From contig NZ_JAALFC010000023.1 of assembly GCF_011058155.1 (NCBI RefSeq), positions 1-60,902 of the forward strand: a DNA stretch of 60,902 nucleotides. The letters are read 5' to 3'. This DNA comes from Litoribacterium kuwaitense (GTDB lineage Bacteria > Bacillota > Bacilli > Bacillales > DSM-28697). The notes under the pieces are model-generated. The model saw only the letters and a list, made by a program, of their open reading frames with translations, made no database searches and was not told the DNA's origin. A program made the position numbers and the translations under genes. Below, piece after piece: positions 51,393-60,769 of the stretch (the stretch's first letter is position 1; each line of letters opens with the position of its first letter).

Positions 51393-51430
51393 GATTTTTA
51401 CTCCTTTTTCATGTTGCTGTTCTGTTATGT

Positions 51431-51886
51431 TTAGTGTCTTGTTGAACAATTGTGACACTTACACTGACCAGGAACACAACTGCACGGGACGACGTCAACG
51501 GCATCCTTTTTCTTCATTTCGAGAACTTTTTCTAGGCTTTCTATATCCTGAAAGCTTAACGTTGATTTTGAAATGAAGTCCACGATGATCTGACCAACGT
51601 CTTGATTACAGATATTAGCGAAAGTTTCATCTAAAGTACTTTTGACAAATTCATGTTCATTGATATTGGCGGAATAAATGTACTTATTGCCCTCTGTTTC
51701 TGTATGAAGCATTCCTTTTTTGACAAGTCGCCCAATAAACGTTTTGGTCGTCGCAGCTTTCCAATCCCTTTTTTGCTGTAAAACGTCTCTAATGTCTTTA
51801 CTAGTTGCTTTATCTTGTGCCCATACGACACGCATAATTTCCCATTCAGCATCTGTAATTTTAGAATCTATATCCGTGTTCATCAT
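51431..51886 (-). CDS. copY: Copper-responsive repressor CopY
   Basis: A 151-residue BlaI/MecI/CopY-family repressor. The winged helix is TDAEWEIMRVVWAQ to TTKTFIGRLVKKG, and the C-terminus carries the CopY metal motif CSCVPGQCKC (Cys-x-Cys-x5-Cys-x-Cys pattern), where Cu(I) replaces Zn(II) and releases DNA. Two cop boxes lie upstream. Tandem ATGs at 51886 and 51883; AAGGAG spacing favours the second. First gene of the copper operon. Confidence 0.93.
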   Translation of the reverse strand: MMNTDIDSKITDAEWEIMRVVWAQDKATSKDIRDVLQQKRDWKAATTKTFIGRLVKKGMLHTETEGNKYIYSANINEHEFVKSTLDETFANICNQDVGQIIVDFISKSTLSFQDIESLEKVLEMKKKDAVDVVPCSCVPGQCKCHNCSTRH

Positions 51887-51904
51887 CTCACTCCTTTTAA
51901 TGTT

Positions 51905-51946
51905 TACAAATGTAGTCGATTTACTTAATTAAAGTTTACAAATGTA
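51905..51946. promoter_or_regulatory. Two cop boxes (CopY operators)
   Basis: TACAAATGTA at 51905-51914 and again at 51937-51946, 32 bp apart, both fit the CopY consensus TACAnnTGTA exactly. They lie just upstream of copY. Confidence 0.9.
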
Positions 51947-51949
51947 GTC

Positions 51950-52229
51950 GTTTTTTGTCAAGCCTATTTTCACTTTTTTTATTATTGTGCTGACATTATG
52001 ATTTATGAGCGAACTACTGTTTAGAGGTTATGTGAAGAAAGTTGCGGGACCAACACAACGTTTTCTCAGCAGAAATGTACCGAGGAAAAGAGGAAGAAGG
52101 GAAAATTTGACGTGAGATGCACACGTTATTCAGACATAAAAATGCCCCCTTTAAGTAGCTAGGTTTTAATTTTGACCTGTCTGCTTAAACGGGAGCATGT
52201 CATCGTTTTAAAGCTGCTAATGATTGTAG
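51950..52229. other. Decayed intergenic DNA
   Basis: Only a 39-codon frame (from about 52005, MSELLFRGYVKKVAG) without ribosome site is present. I see no supported gene. Confidence 0.3.
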
Positions 52230-52472
52230 CTTCAAAATAAAGTTGACCAAAATAATCCCTATTTTTTAGTAAATGATACTTGGAGTATTGAATTTATAGG
52301 TGCTATTCCTAACTTTCACAATCAGTATCAAAAATATGATAATTTGAAAAAATATTTGAGTTTTGAAGTCTATAGCTATTCCCTCAATCTTGAACTAAAA
52401 TTAGAAGATGATAACAAACAACTTAGAGAGCAATTGAAGGTTGCTTATGCAGAGGTATATAAAAAAGTTTAG
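52230..52472 (+). pseudogene. C-terminal gene fragment, unknown
   Basis: An 80-codon frame without any start codon reads PYFLVNDTWSIEFIGAIPNF, then YDNLKKYLSFEVYSYSLNLE, and ends AYAEVYKKV at a TAG. Composition is protein-like (aromatic and charged residues in balance), so I take it as the 3' end of a truncated gene. Family not recognised. Confidence 0.4.
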
Positions 52473-52648
52473 TTTATGGTAAGAATGGTGCTCTCCATCC
52501 CTGCTTGTTCAACAAACGGGCCATTTTCTGAAGTAAGAAAGGAAATGAGACGGTACATCTTGAATTTAAAGTCATGTCAATAAAGGGCAGTTAAGTTGAA
52601 GAAGGACGTTCTCTCATATAAAGAATAGTTGATAGGTGGGTGTAAAAA

Positions 52649-53662
52649 TTGAAGAGAAGAACAACCATAGATTTTGATAGCTTGATTTCACACCTGGAAG
52701 AGACGCAAAGGTCCATATCCTCGTCTGCGGTGGCTTCTGTAATAATGCAAGGTGGAGAAATTGTGTGGGAGTGGTACTCGGGATACCACAGTTATCGATC
52801 TGGAGCAAAAAAAGTTGATGTGAATTCACAATTTAACGTAGCATCATGTAGGAAAACCTACATAGCTTTTGCTGTTGCATATGCTTTATTTCATGGGAAA
52901 ATAAACAGTATTGATGACAAAGTTGATGATTACATACAAGGTTTGAACGGAATCAAAAGTGTAACGATTAGACACCTTCTCACCCATTGTCATGGTCTTC
53001 AAGAACAAGACGGAAAAATCGTTCAACTCTTTTCCCCGGGTACTAACTGGAAATACAACAATACAGGGATTAACCTTTTGATAAAAATTGTGGAACGTAC
53101 GACTAACAAAACAATATCAGAAATCTTGCAGGAGAATGCTTTTAATCCTATGGGATTCACAGGAACAGGGTGGAGGACTCAAAAGGAAGAAAATTTGATT
53201 TTCAATGTACATGAGGATACAGACATTTTAGGACCCAACGACAGTTCAAGAGGGGATCAAAGTAATCTGTTTACGAGCGCTCGAGAGTTCGCCTTTTGGG
53301 GAAATTTATATTTGAATAAAGGGAAATTCAATGGACATCAACTGTTATCTGCTTCTTTGTTCGACCAAATAACGACTATACAGAGTCCAGAGAGTTTACC
53401 CAGTAACTTGCCAACACAAGGTTACTTGTGGTGGGTACAAGGTGACAATAATTCTCCAATGAGTGAAATTGGAGGACGGGTTCCCCTTAGTTCATTTCAA
53501 GTATTAGGCTACACAGGATGTGCCTGCTTAGTAATCCCTGCTTATAATGTGGTTTCTGTTAGGATGCTAAATCAAACGGGACAAGATCAACATCCTGATT
53601 TTAATTACTTAACTGAAATACGGCAGTTTGGTGATGTGGTCAAAACTTTGTTTACAGGCTGA
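52649..53662 (+). CDS. Class C beta-lactamase-related serine hydrolase
   Basis: A 337-residue serine hydrolase of the beta-lactamase/D-aminopeptidase family. The catalytic Ser and Lys are in ASCRKTYIA (Ser-x-x-Lys), the second motif is YNNTGINLL (Tyr-x-Asn), and LLTHCHGL and GWRTQKEE-like segments are typical. No signal peptide, so it is cytoplasmic and more likely an esterase or peptidase than a resistance beta-lactamase. AGGTGGG supports the TTG start at 52649. Monocistronic with a terminator. Confidence 0.8.
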   Translation: MKRRTTIDFDSLISHLEETQRSISSSAVASVIMQGGEIVWEWYSGYHSYRSGAKKVDVNSQFNVASCRKTYIAFAVAYALFHGKINSIDDKVDDYIQGLNGIKSVTIRHLLTHCHGLQEQDGKIVQLFSPGTNWKYNNTGINLLIKIVERTTNKTISEILQENAFNPMGFTGTGWRTQKEENLIFNVHEDTDILGPNDSSRGDQSNLFTSAREFAFWGNLYLNKGKFNGHQLLSASLFDQITTIQSPESLPSNLPTQGYLWWVQGDNNSPMSEIGGRVPLSSFQVLGYTGCACLVIPAYNVVSVRMLNQTGQDQHPDFNYLTEIRQFGDVVKTLFTG

Positions 53663-53746
53663 ATTTCTTGAACGGGGCAGTATCGCCGTAACACAGGTGT
53701 TGTAGAACGGTATACCACAATCGGGCGCGATTGCGGAAAAAGTAGT

Positions 53747-53797
53747 AAAGAGTTATACATATTATACATGACTAATATGTATAACTCTTTATTTTTA
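53747..53797 (+). terminator. Rho-independent terminator
   Basis: A perfect 17-bp stem (53747-53763 with 53774-53790, AAAGAGTTATACATATT) is followed by ATTTTT. Confidence 0.8.
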
Positions 53798-53883
53798 TGA
53801 CTTTTTACGATTCAGGTCTTGATAAATTTCAAAAGTTTGATCATTGTATGTCACTAACAACTGTACAGATTTACTGTTATAAT

Positions 53884-54415
53884 TCATAGAGTTTTGCCAA
53901 CATAACCTTCGTAAAGTATGCTCATAATGATTTCATCAGAATATTCGTTCTTCATATGGAGGATTGCCTTAATACTCTTTCTTTTTTGAACCCAGCTTTT
54001 TCGTAAGATTTTATACCACGAACGTTATGAGAGAAAACTTGCAGCTCTAATCGATTCAGATGTAACTCTTCAAAAGTAAATCTTTGAGCAAGTTTAGCAG
54101 CCTCAGTACCATAACCTTTTCCATAATTATTCTTGCTATGCAAAGCTATTCGGAACATCGCTTTTTATTTTCTAGATCTATTTCACTAATCGCTAAGTCA
54201 CCTATCATTTGACCGTTCTCTACCAAACAAATAGCAAGATCATGGCGGGTTGAATCTTCGATGAATTTTTTATATGCTTTGCGAACCTCTTCCTTAGTTA
54301 ACACCTTTCGAGTGCCAGTCATATATAGTCCTTCTTCATCCTGAAAACTCATAGATATACCTTCTATATCATTTTCGTTAATTGGCCTTAAATATACAGA
54401 TTTTCCCCTGATCAT
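53884..54415 (-). pseudogene. GNAT acetyltransferase with two frameshifts
   Basis: The first part (54415-about 54150, MIRGKSVYLRPINENDIEG...) is the N-terminal half of a RimJ/RimL-like acetyltransferase. At an A-run near 54150 the frame shifts; the next frame gives NKKAMFRIAL and the acetyl-CoA loop NNYGKGYGTEAAKLA, then SYEKAGFKKERVLRQ. A second shift near 53965 leads to MKNEYSDEIIMSILYEGYVG and a TGA at 53884-53886. Restoring both gives a normal-length enzyme of about 177 residues, so this is a recent pseudogene. Confidence 0.8.
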
Positions 54416-54532
54416 ATAAAAACCCCCTCAAATGTGATTGCCTACATGACAGACACTTATAAACTTCATTTCTTATTTAAAGGGATTTTATAAAATAATG
54501 ATATACATAAAACAGTTAAGAAATGTAAGGTG

Positions 54533-54625
54533 GCAAAGCCAATTTTATAAAAATGACTTCCTAGGCAAATGATGAAATTCGCCCCATGCAAAGTTTTGCC
54601 ATTTCAAAAATTGGCTTTGCATGGG
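54533..54625. repeat. Overlapping dyads that can form alternative hairpins
   Basis: GCAAAGCCAATTTT (54533-54546) is the exact reverse complement of AAAATTGGCTTTGC (54607-54620), while CCCATGCAAAG (54583-54593) is the exact reverse complement of CTTTGCATGGG (54615-54625). The two pairings share the right-hand arm and exclude each other. Could be an attenuator-like RNA or the remains of a mobile element. Confidence 0.6.
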
Positions 54626-54744
54626 TTAATTCCGAATCTAGCAATCGATCATGTTTGAACACTGAAATCCCTCCTCACTCATTCACTTATCTATCAATAG
54701 TGTATAATAATTTAATCATATTTGCAGTGTTTCAAAGTTTTGTT

Positions 54745-54800
54745 AATAGAAAAACACACGATGGATTACTATTTTGTAATCGTTAACGTGTGTTTTTCAA
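54745..54800 (-). terminator. Terminator of glmS
   Basis: GAAAAACACACG pairs with CGTGTGTTTTTC (12 bp, 54749-54760 with 54787-54798), with an inner ATTAC/GTAAT stem. It lies 47 bases after the glmS stop. Confidence 0.8.
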
Positions 54801-54844
54801 ACAATTCATTGTCACTCAGCTCAAGATCTATCCAAAACCGCTCC

Positions 54845-56647
54845 CTACTCCACGGTCACGCTCTTCGCTAAGTTCCTCGGCTTATCGACGTCGCAGCCTC
54901 TGTGGAGGGCGGCGTAGTAGGCGAGGAGCTGGAATGGGACGACGCTGGCGAGTGGGCTGTAGTGCGGATGCACTTCGGGCAGCACGTGGGCGTCGTTCGT
55001 TGTGGCGAGGTCGTGGGTGACGATTGTGCACGTGTGGGCTCCGCGGGCGGCGACTTCCTGTAAGTTGCCGCGCAGGTGACCTGCGACGTGCGGTTGGCTG
55101 ATGAGACCGAACACAGGTGTTCCATCTTCAATTAAGGCAATGGTTCCGTGCTTTAGCTCTCCGGCGGCGAAGCCTTCCGCTTGAATATAAGAGATTTCCT
55201 TGAGCTTTAGGGCGGCTTCCATGACGACGTAGTAGTCGACGGCACGGCCGATAAAGAAGGCGTTTCTCGTGTCGGACAGGTAGTCACGGGCCATTTGCTC
55301 GTAGTCATCTTTCTCATCGCACAGCACTTCCATCGCATTGGCGACGATGGCAAGCTCTTTCAGTGGGTCAAAGTCGAGCGTTGCGCCTTTCCCTTGGGCG
55401 ACGTCTACTGCCAAAATGGAGAGCAGTGCGATTTGAGCGGTATAGGCTTTTGTTGATGCGACAGCGATCTCAGGACCTGCGTGGAGCAGCAGCGTGTGAT
55501 CAGCTTCGCGCGACAGCGTTGAGCCTGGTGAATTCGTAATGGTGAGCGTTGAGTGGCCGAGCTGCTTGACGTCGACGAGGACGCTGCGGCAGTCTGCGGT
55601 TTCTCCGCTCTGTGAAATAAATACAAACAGCGGGCGTTCAGACAGGAGTGGCCTGTTATAGCTAAACTCGCTTGCGATATGGACTTCGGTCGGTACTCCG
55701 GCAATATTTTCTAAAAACTGCTTCCCAACCAAGCCGGCATGCCAGCTCGTGCCACAGGCGACAATATAGAGACGATCTGCCAATTTGACGGCTTGGCGCA
55801 CGCCTTCGTCGACCTTCAGCCGTCCGGCGTCGTCTTGGTAGTGCTGGATAATGCGGCGCATGACGAGCGGCTGTTCATCAATTTCCTTTAGCATAAAATG
55901 AGGATACGTGCCTTTTTCGATATCCGTCGCATCCAGCTCTGCGGTGTAGGGCGCTCTTGACACAGGAGTGCCGTCGAGGGCTGAAATGTTGACCTCACCC
56001 TTCGTAAGAATGACGACCTCCCCGTCCATCATTTCCACGTATTGATCGGTTAAGGCGAGTGTCGCCATGGCGTCGCTTGCAACGACGTTGCCATGCGAAC
56101 TAAGCCCAATGAGCAGCGGGCTTTTTTGTTTGGCGACGAGAATGCGCTCAGGGGCTTCCTTGTCTAACAAACCGATTGCGTAGGAGCCTTGTAACAAGCC
56201 GAGTGTCTTCCGGAACGCAGTCTCGGCAGACAGACCTTCACTGGCAAACTGCTCGATGAGTTGAACAATGACTTCTGTATCTGTCTCACTTTTCATGCCG
56301 ACATCGAGTAAATAGGCTTCTTTGAGCTCTTGATCGTTTTCGATGACACCGTTATGCACAAGGGTAAAGCGGCCTGATGTGCTTTGGTGAGGGTGGGCAT
56401 TTTCCTGACTTGGCACACCGTGGGTCGCCCACCGTGTGTGTCCGATGCCTGTCGTACCTTCTGCTTCTTCGGCGACAGCCCCTCGCAGCTTCGCAATCCG
56501 TCCTTTTTCCTTGTATACTTCAACATTTGTAGCGTTCATCAGAGCGATGCCTGCTGAATCGTAGCCTCTGTACTCCAGCCGCTCCAAACCGTTCAATAAG
56601 ATGTCTTTTGCTTGCTCTGTTCCGATATATCCTACAATTCCGCACAT
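54845..56647 (-). CDS. glmS: Glutamine--fructose-6-phosphate aminotransferase GlmS
   Basis: A 600-residue enzyme making glucosamine 6-phosphate from fructose 6-phosphate and glutamine, the first step to UDP-GlcNAc. Cys2 (MCGIVGYIG) is the glutaminase nucleophile; the N-terminal domain also shows HTRWATHG. Two SIS isomerase domains follow ([29 protein letters not shown]), ending [13 protein letters not shown] as usual. The 3' third is noticeably more GC-rich than its surroundings. GGGAGG precedes ATG 56647. A glmS ribozyme in its leader shuts it down when glucosamine 6-phosphate is plentiful. Confidence 0.96.
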   Translation of the reverse strand: MCGIVGYIGTEQAKDILLNGLERLEYRGYDSAGIALMNATNVEVYKEKGRIAKLRGAVAEEAEGTTGIGHTRWATHGVPSQENAHPHQSTSGRFTLVHNGVIENDQELKEAYLLDVGMKSETDTEVIVQLIEQFASEGLSAETAFRKTLGLLQGSYAIGLLDKEAPERILVAKQKSPLLIGLSSHGNVVASDAMATLALTDQYVEMMDGEVVILTKGEVNISALDGTPVSRAPYTAELDATDIEKGTYPHFMLKEIDEQPLVMRRIIQHYQDDAGRLKVDEGVRQAVKLADRLYIVACGTSWHAGLVGKQFLENIAGVPTEVHIASEFSYNRPLLSERPLFVFISQSGETADCRSVLVDVKQLGHSTLTITNSPGSTLSREADHTLLLHAGPEIAVASTKAYTAQIALLSILAVDVAQGKGATLDFDPLKELAIVANAMEVLCDEKDDYEQMARDYLSDTRNAFFIGRAVDYYVVMEAALKLKEISYIQAEGFAAGELKHGTIALIEDGTPVFGLISQPHVAGHLRGNLQEVAARGAHTCTIVTHDLATTNDAHVLPEVHPHYSPLASVVPFQLLAYYAALHRGCDVDKPRNLAKSVTVE

Positions 56648-56670
56648 ACGCTTTCATCCTCCCAAAATTG

Positions 56671-56707
56671 GCGGGGGCGATGAAAGCGGGAAGCTTCTCG
56701 CCCCCGC
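56671..56707 (-). promoter_or_regulatory. GC-rich hairpin between ribozyme and glmS
   Basis: GCGGGGGCGA (minus strand) pairs with TCGCCCCCGC over 10 bp (56671-56680 with 56698-56707). No T-run follows; it ends 8 bases before the glmS ribosome site and may affect translation or mRNA stability after cleavage. Confidence 0.55.
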
Positions 56708-56724
56708 TGTTTGTGTCTTATGAA

Positions 56725-56877
56725 AGCTGATCATTTATGCTTTTGGACAAAAGTCGCCTTTTTGGTTTACGCATAAATATAACGACCGACGCTTTTCGCG
56801 GCCGGGAGGCATCCGCCGATACGCTCGATAAACCTCCTCCTCGTCAACTAAACATCGCTTGTTTAGTCCAGGCGCTA
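56725..56877 (-). ncRNA. glmS ribozyme-riboswitch
   Basis: Read leftward the segment starts AGCGCC at 56876 (cleavage just before the A), then has GACGAGGAGG followed by GTTTATCGAG and CGGCGGATG with CCTCCCGG, the conserved catalytic core, and the distal part AAGGCGACTTTTGTCC (P3/P4 region). Glucosamine 6-phosphate acts as cofactor for self-cleavage, and the exposed 5' OH end leads to mRNA decay. Spacing to glmS (about 75 bases after the core) is normal. Confidence 0.92.
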
Positions 56878-56925
56878 TCAATTTAAAAACCTCACGATCC
56901 TCACTTTCTATTCTTGAATGAAGCC

Positions 56926-56955
56926 ATCATACACCGGCAAAGGATTTCTCGTCAA
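56926..56955 (-). promoter_or_regulatory. glmS promoter, overlapping a stem-loop
   Basis: Minus-strand TTGACG (56955-56950), 18-bp spacer, TATGAT (56931-56926) with an upstream TG. The start would be about 56919, 40 bases before ribozyme cleavage. The -35 and spacer lie inside a stem-loop (CGGCA...TGCCG, 56935-56965) after glmM. Confidence 0.6.
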
Positions 56956-57025
56956 TCCTCTGCCGCCATCTGATGTACTTGGATATCTTTATGCATGGAT
57001 CAACATTTTTGTGAAGGCTCGTCGA

Positions 57026-58375
57026 TTATGCCTTGATCCCGATTTCTTCCATAACGACATCAACAACGCGTTTCACGTAAGCCTCGCACTCTTCTTCCGT
57101 CGGCGCTTCAGCCATCACGCGAACGAGCGGCTCTGTTCCTGACGGTCGCACGAGAATACGTCCATCATCGCCCATATCCTTTTGTACAGCTTCGATCGCT
57201 TCTAGAATGCGCTGATTTGTATTCACACTGTTTTTATCAATCACTCTTACATTGACTAGGCTTTGCGGGAACTTTTCCATCCCTGCTGTGAGCTCAGAGA
57301 GCGGCTTTCCAGTCGATTTTAAAATATTTACGAGCTGTAGCGCACTTAACAGACCATCTCCGGTCGTATTGTAATCTAAGAAAATGATATGACCCGACTG
57401 CTCACCGCCAAGGTTGTAGCCGTTCTTGCGCATTTCCTCCATGACGTAGCGGTCGCCGACAGACGTCTTCACACTGCCAATGCCATCCTCTTCAAGCGCT
57501 TTGTAAAAGCCAATATTACTCATGATGGTGCTGACAACTGTGTTATTTTTGAGACGGTTTTCCTCGTGTAATGCTTTAGCACAAACGTACAAAATATAGT
57601 CACCGTCAATGACGCGTCCTTTTTCGTCAACTGCAATCAGACGATCGCCATCGCCGTCAAATGCTAGACCGATATCTGCACCCTTCTCCTGTACGACTTC
57701 CGCTAAAGCCTCTGGGTGTGTTGAGCCGACACCATCATTAATGTTCAGTCCATTTGGCGAGGCTCCAATCGACGTGATATCGGCATCTAAGTCAGCAAAA
57801 AGGTGCGAAGCGAGCGAAGAGGTCGCCCCATGTGCACAATCAAGGGCAATATGTAAACCAGTAAAATCTTCGTCGACCGTCTGCTTTAAGTATTGTAAAT
57901 ACTTTTGTACCCCTTCAAAGTATTCGGTCACTTGACCAACGTCAGCACCCGTCGGTCGAGGTAACTCATCCGTTTCTGCATCCATCAGTGCCTCGATTTC
58001 GGCTTCTTGTGCATCAAGCAGTTTAAAGCCGTCTGGTCCGAAAAACTTAATGCCATTATCCTCAACAGGGTTGTGTGATGCTGAAATCATCGCTCCTGCT
58101 TGCGCACCCATCGCTTTCGTTAAATAAGCCACACCAGGTGTTGAAATAACGCCAATTCGCATGACTTCAATACCGATGGAGAGCAAGCCTGAGACGAGCG
58201 CACTTTCGAGCATTTCTCCAGAGATTCGTGTATCGCGACCAATGAGTACTTTCGGCTTTGCGCTATCCTTCGTTAAAACAAACCCGGCACAACGACCGAT
58301 TTTGAAGGCGAGCTCAGGTGTCAGTTCACCATTGGCAACACCTCGCACTCCATCTGTTCCAAAATATTTACCCAT
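57026..58375 (-). CDS. glmM: Phosphoglucosamine mutase GlmM
   Basis: A 449-residue phosphohexomutase converting glucosamine 6-phosphate to glucosamine 1-phosphate for cell-wall synthesis. The active-site phosphoserine is in [13 protein letters not shown], the metal-binding loop is [10 protein letters not shown], the sugar-binding loop GGEQSGHI and the phosphate-binding loop [18 protein letters not shown] supports ATG 58375 ([12 protein letters not shown]); a 49-codon extension upstream overlaps the basic reverse reading of cdaR's 3' end and is not real. GlmM also binds and restrains CdaA in Bacillus. Confidence 0.96.
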   Translation of the reverse strand: MGKYFGTDGVRGVANGELTPELAFKIGRCAGFVLTKDSAKPKVLIGRDTRISGEMLESALVSGLLSIGIEVMRIGVISTPGVAYLTKAMGAQAGAMISASHNPVEDNGIKFFGPDGFKLLDAQEAEIEALMDAETDELPRPTGADVGQVTEYFEGVQKYLQYLKQTVDEDFTGLHIALDCAHGATSSLASHLFADLDADITSIGASPNGLNINDGVGSTHPEALAEVVQEKGADIGLAFDGDGDRLIAVDEKGRVIDGDYILYVCAKALHEENRLKNNTVVSTIMSNIGFYKALEEDGIGSVKTSVGDRYVMEEMRKNGYNLGGEQSGHIIFLDYNTTGDGLLSALQLVNILKSTGKPLSELTAGMEKFPQSLVNVRVIDKNSVNTNQRILEAIEAVQKDMGDDGRILVRPSGTEPLVRVMAEAPTEEECEAYVKRVVDVVMEEIGIKA

Positions 58376-58415
58376 GTATAAAATCGCTCCTTCATTTTTT
58401 TCAACGATCTTTCGA

Positions 58416-59747
58416 TTAGGCGGATTCTTCCGTATTTTGCTCAGTTTGTTCCTCTGCCGTTTCAGCGTCTTCAGGCGGAGGCGATTCTTCTTGCGCCTGC
58501 TCCGGTTCTTGTTCTGTATCACCTATATTCACGGTAGCTGTTTCATGTGACAAAGAGAAAGTGACCCCATCCATCTCGGTCACTTCAAGAGGCACGTCAT
58601 GCGCTCCTGGAGCCAAGTCGGCTAGATCCATCAGCACTGTGACATCTTCCTTCGTTAAAGAAGCCAGGATATCTTGGGCGCCTGCTGCGGTGACGGTGAC
58701 AACGCCCCCTTCCGGAGAGGAAAATGTCACGTTCTCTCCTTCAGGGGCATTTTCCGTTTGTATCGCCACATCTTCCAGCTCAACCGTTGATTCGGAGACT
58801 TCTTCAACAGTGACTTCAACGTCGACGGTTTCTTCCTCAGCGGTGATGCCCTCTGGCAAGGCTAGTCCAGCTTCAATCGTTTCTGAAGCATCCAGTCCGT
58901 CGATATTTACGCCTTCGGTCTGGATGCGATCAATCGTATCAAGCAGTTCTTTTGCTCCTGAGACCGTCACCTGCTCAGGCACAGGTGTCATATCAGTGAC
59001 TTGAAAGCCCTCTGCCGCTTCACCGCTACCTACAGCTTCAATCGAAACCGTTTTTTCCGGACTAGCGACAGGCACAGTGACATCAATGGTCGATGGTTCT
59101 ACGGTGACATCCAGTTCGTTTCCGCGTCCGTCATACACCTTGACGAGCGAGCTCGTATCTACGTCTTCAGAAACACCTGTCAAATCGACGAGCGTTTTGA
59201 CGAGAGCAATTTGCTCAATCTCACTTTGTGGTCCAGTAACGCGTACAGCCTCTGGTTTCAAAATCGCATCCCCAGCGCTGTATCCTTCAGCCATCGCTTG
59301 CTCATTAATATAGTCGACGCTCACCTGGTATACATTTGATACCTTAGGTTCAATCGTTACTTCAATTTGAGCCGGATCGACAGACACATCGAGGCGACTC
59401 GAAAAGCCCGAGTGTTGAACATCGACTAAATGAGTCCCTGGGGCTAAATCGGTCACATCGACAAACACTTCAAAGTCGCGCTGATTTAACGTCGCACGGA
59501 TGACACTCGTCGGTCCTTCAATATAAACGTCAGCGGTTTGTGCTTCGTCAGAGACGACATACTGCTCGCCATCGGAATGAGTTGCGATCGGCACACTAAT
59601 CTCTTCACTTTCCGATACCCTCGGCAATACGTTATCGTTGTTATTCTCGCCCGGTGTTGTTTCAGTGGTGACAATTAAATACAGGAGTACAGCGAGAAAC
59701 AGAGCAACAATTTTGACAAACCAAGGCGTGTTCATCATTTTATCCAT
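58416..59747 (-). CDS. cdaR: CdaA regulatory protein CdaR (YbbR)
   Basis: A 443-residue membrane-anchored protein. One N-terminal transmembrane helix ([21 protein letters not shown], partly shown as core [15 protein letters not shown]) is followed by about four extracytoplasmic YbbR repeats, each with a segment like VYVEGPTSVI / [13 protein letters not shown] / [11 protein letters not shown]. The tail is a disordered Glu/Gln-rich stretch after residue 415. It regulates the diadenylate cyclase CdaA. Its ATG overlaps the cdaA stop by 8 bases. Confidence 0.93.
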   Translation of the reverse strand: MDKMMNTPWFVKIVALFLAVLLYLIVTTETTPGENNNDNVLPRVSESEEISVPIATHSDGEQYVVSDEAQTADVYIEGPTSVIRATLNQRDFEVFVDVTDLAPGTHLVDVQHSGFSSRLDVSVDPAQIEVTIEPKVSNVYQVSVDYINEQAMAEGYSAGDAILKPEAVRVTGPQSEIEQIALVKTLVDLTGVSEDVDTSSLVKVYDGRGNELDVTVEPSTIDVTVPVASPEKTVSIEAVGSGEAAEGFQVTDMTPVPEQVTVSGAKELLDTIDRIQTEGVNIDGLDASETIEAGLALPEGITAEEETVDVEVTVEEVSESTVELEDVAIQTENAPEGENVTFSSPEGGVVTVTAAGAQDILASLTKEDVTVLMDLADLAPGAHDVPLEVTEMDGVTFSLSHETATVNIGDTEQEPEQAQEESPPPEDAETAEEQTEQNTEESA

Positions 59748-60561
59748 TTTTCCGCCCCCTCCACTGCCACTTCGACGTAGTAGATGCCTTTTGCTGCATC
59801 ATCGTCTCTTCCGTCAGTTTCTCCTTCAAGGCGTCGATGGTTAGATCTCTATGAAGTTCGCCATTTTTCGTTAAACTCACCTGTCCTGTCTCTTCAGATA
59901 CAACAATTGTCAAGCAGTCAGTCACTTCACTAATCCCAAGAGCGGCACGGTGTCGTGTCCCCAGCTCCTTTGTGATGAACGGGCTTTCCGACAATGGTAA
60001 ATAACAAGCCGCAGCCATAATCTCCTGCTGCCGAATAATGACCGCACCATCATGTAACGGTGTATTTGGAATAAATAAATTGATCAGAAGTTCCGATGTA
60101 AGCTGCGCATTCATTGTGATGCCTGTTTCTATATAATCATTTAAGCCCGTTTCCCTTTCAATGGAAATTAACGCACCAATGCGACGTTTAGCCATGTATT
60201 GAATCGCCTTACCAAGCGCTTCAATCGCTTCCTGCTGAGCTTCTTCTTCATTCGATGACGTCCGTGAAAAGAATCTTCCTCGCCCAAGCTGTTCAAGGGC
60301 TCGCCTAAGCTCAGGCTGAAAGATAATAATCACGGCTAAAAAGCCCCACGTGACCGCTTCTCCCATTAACCATTCCAGTGTCCGCAATCCAAAATAGCTA
60401 CTAATAAACCAGACACCAAAGATTACAACAATGCCTTTAATCAGCTGAACAGCTTTCGTTCCACGGATCAACATGATTAATTTATAGACAACATACCAGA
60501 CAACGAGAATGTCAATGATGGTCGTTATATATTCAATCCAAGGGAGTTCTTCAAAGTTCAT
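59740..60561 (-). CDS. cdaA: Diadenylate cyclase CdaA
   Basis: A 273-residue membrane enzyme making c-di-AMP from two ATP. Three N-terminal transmembrane helices (about residues 12-32, 38-58, 62-82) precede the DisA_N (DAC) domain with the catalytic motifs LHDGAVII (DGA) and GTRHRAALG (RHR). It controls potassium and osmotic homeostasis. AAGGAAG is 9 bases before ATG 60561. First gene of cdaA-cdaR-glmM, with glmS behind its own promoter. Confidence 0.95.
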   Translation of the reverse strand: MNFEELPWIEYITTIIDILVVWYVVYKLIMLIRGTKAVQLIKGIVVIFGVWFISSYFGLRTLEWLMGEAVTWGFLAVIIIFQPELRRALEQLGRGRFFSRTSSNEEEAQQEAIEALGKAIQYMAKRRIGALISIERETGLNDYIETGITMNAQLTSELLINLFIPNTPLHDGAVIIRQQEIMAAACYLPLSESPFITKELGTRHRAALGISEVTDCLTIVVSEETGQVSLTKNGELHRDLTIDALKEKLTEETMMQQKASTTSKWQWRGRKNG

Positions 60562-60769
60562 CCCCCACACTTCCTTCAGTCAAAGAAAATTCAAGCTAAT
60601 TAACGTTGATAATTCATGACGAAATAACAGTCTCATTATATCACAGATTAAACGTTGGACCTGCACATGTAAATGAATCAAACACAATGTTTTTTATATA
60701 ACGTTCGCGCATGTGTTTTTCTAGAGTCCGTCTTTTTTACAGATTGCCCTAAATCACAATCTTGAACTA

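Noticed and set aside
54790-55131. Arginine-rich frames on both strands at the glmS 3' end
   Set aside because: They are by-products of the GC-rich third positions of glmS in this part.
58376-58522. 49-codon N-terminal extension of glmM
   Set aside because: Extremely basic, overlaps the acidic tail coding of cdaR in another frame, and the conserved [12 protein letters not shown] start has its own ribosome site.
58420-59320. Several plus-strand frames of 78-147 codons opposite cdaR and glmM
   Set aside because: Serine/threonine/valine-rich mirror readings of the acidic YbbR repeats, without ribosome sites.
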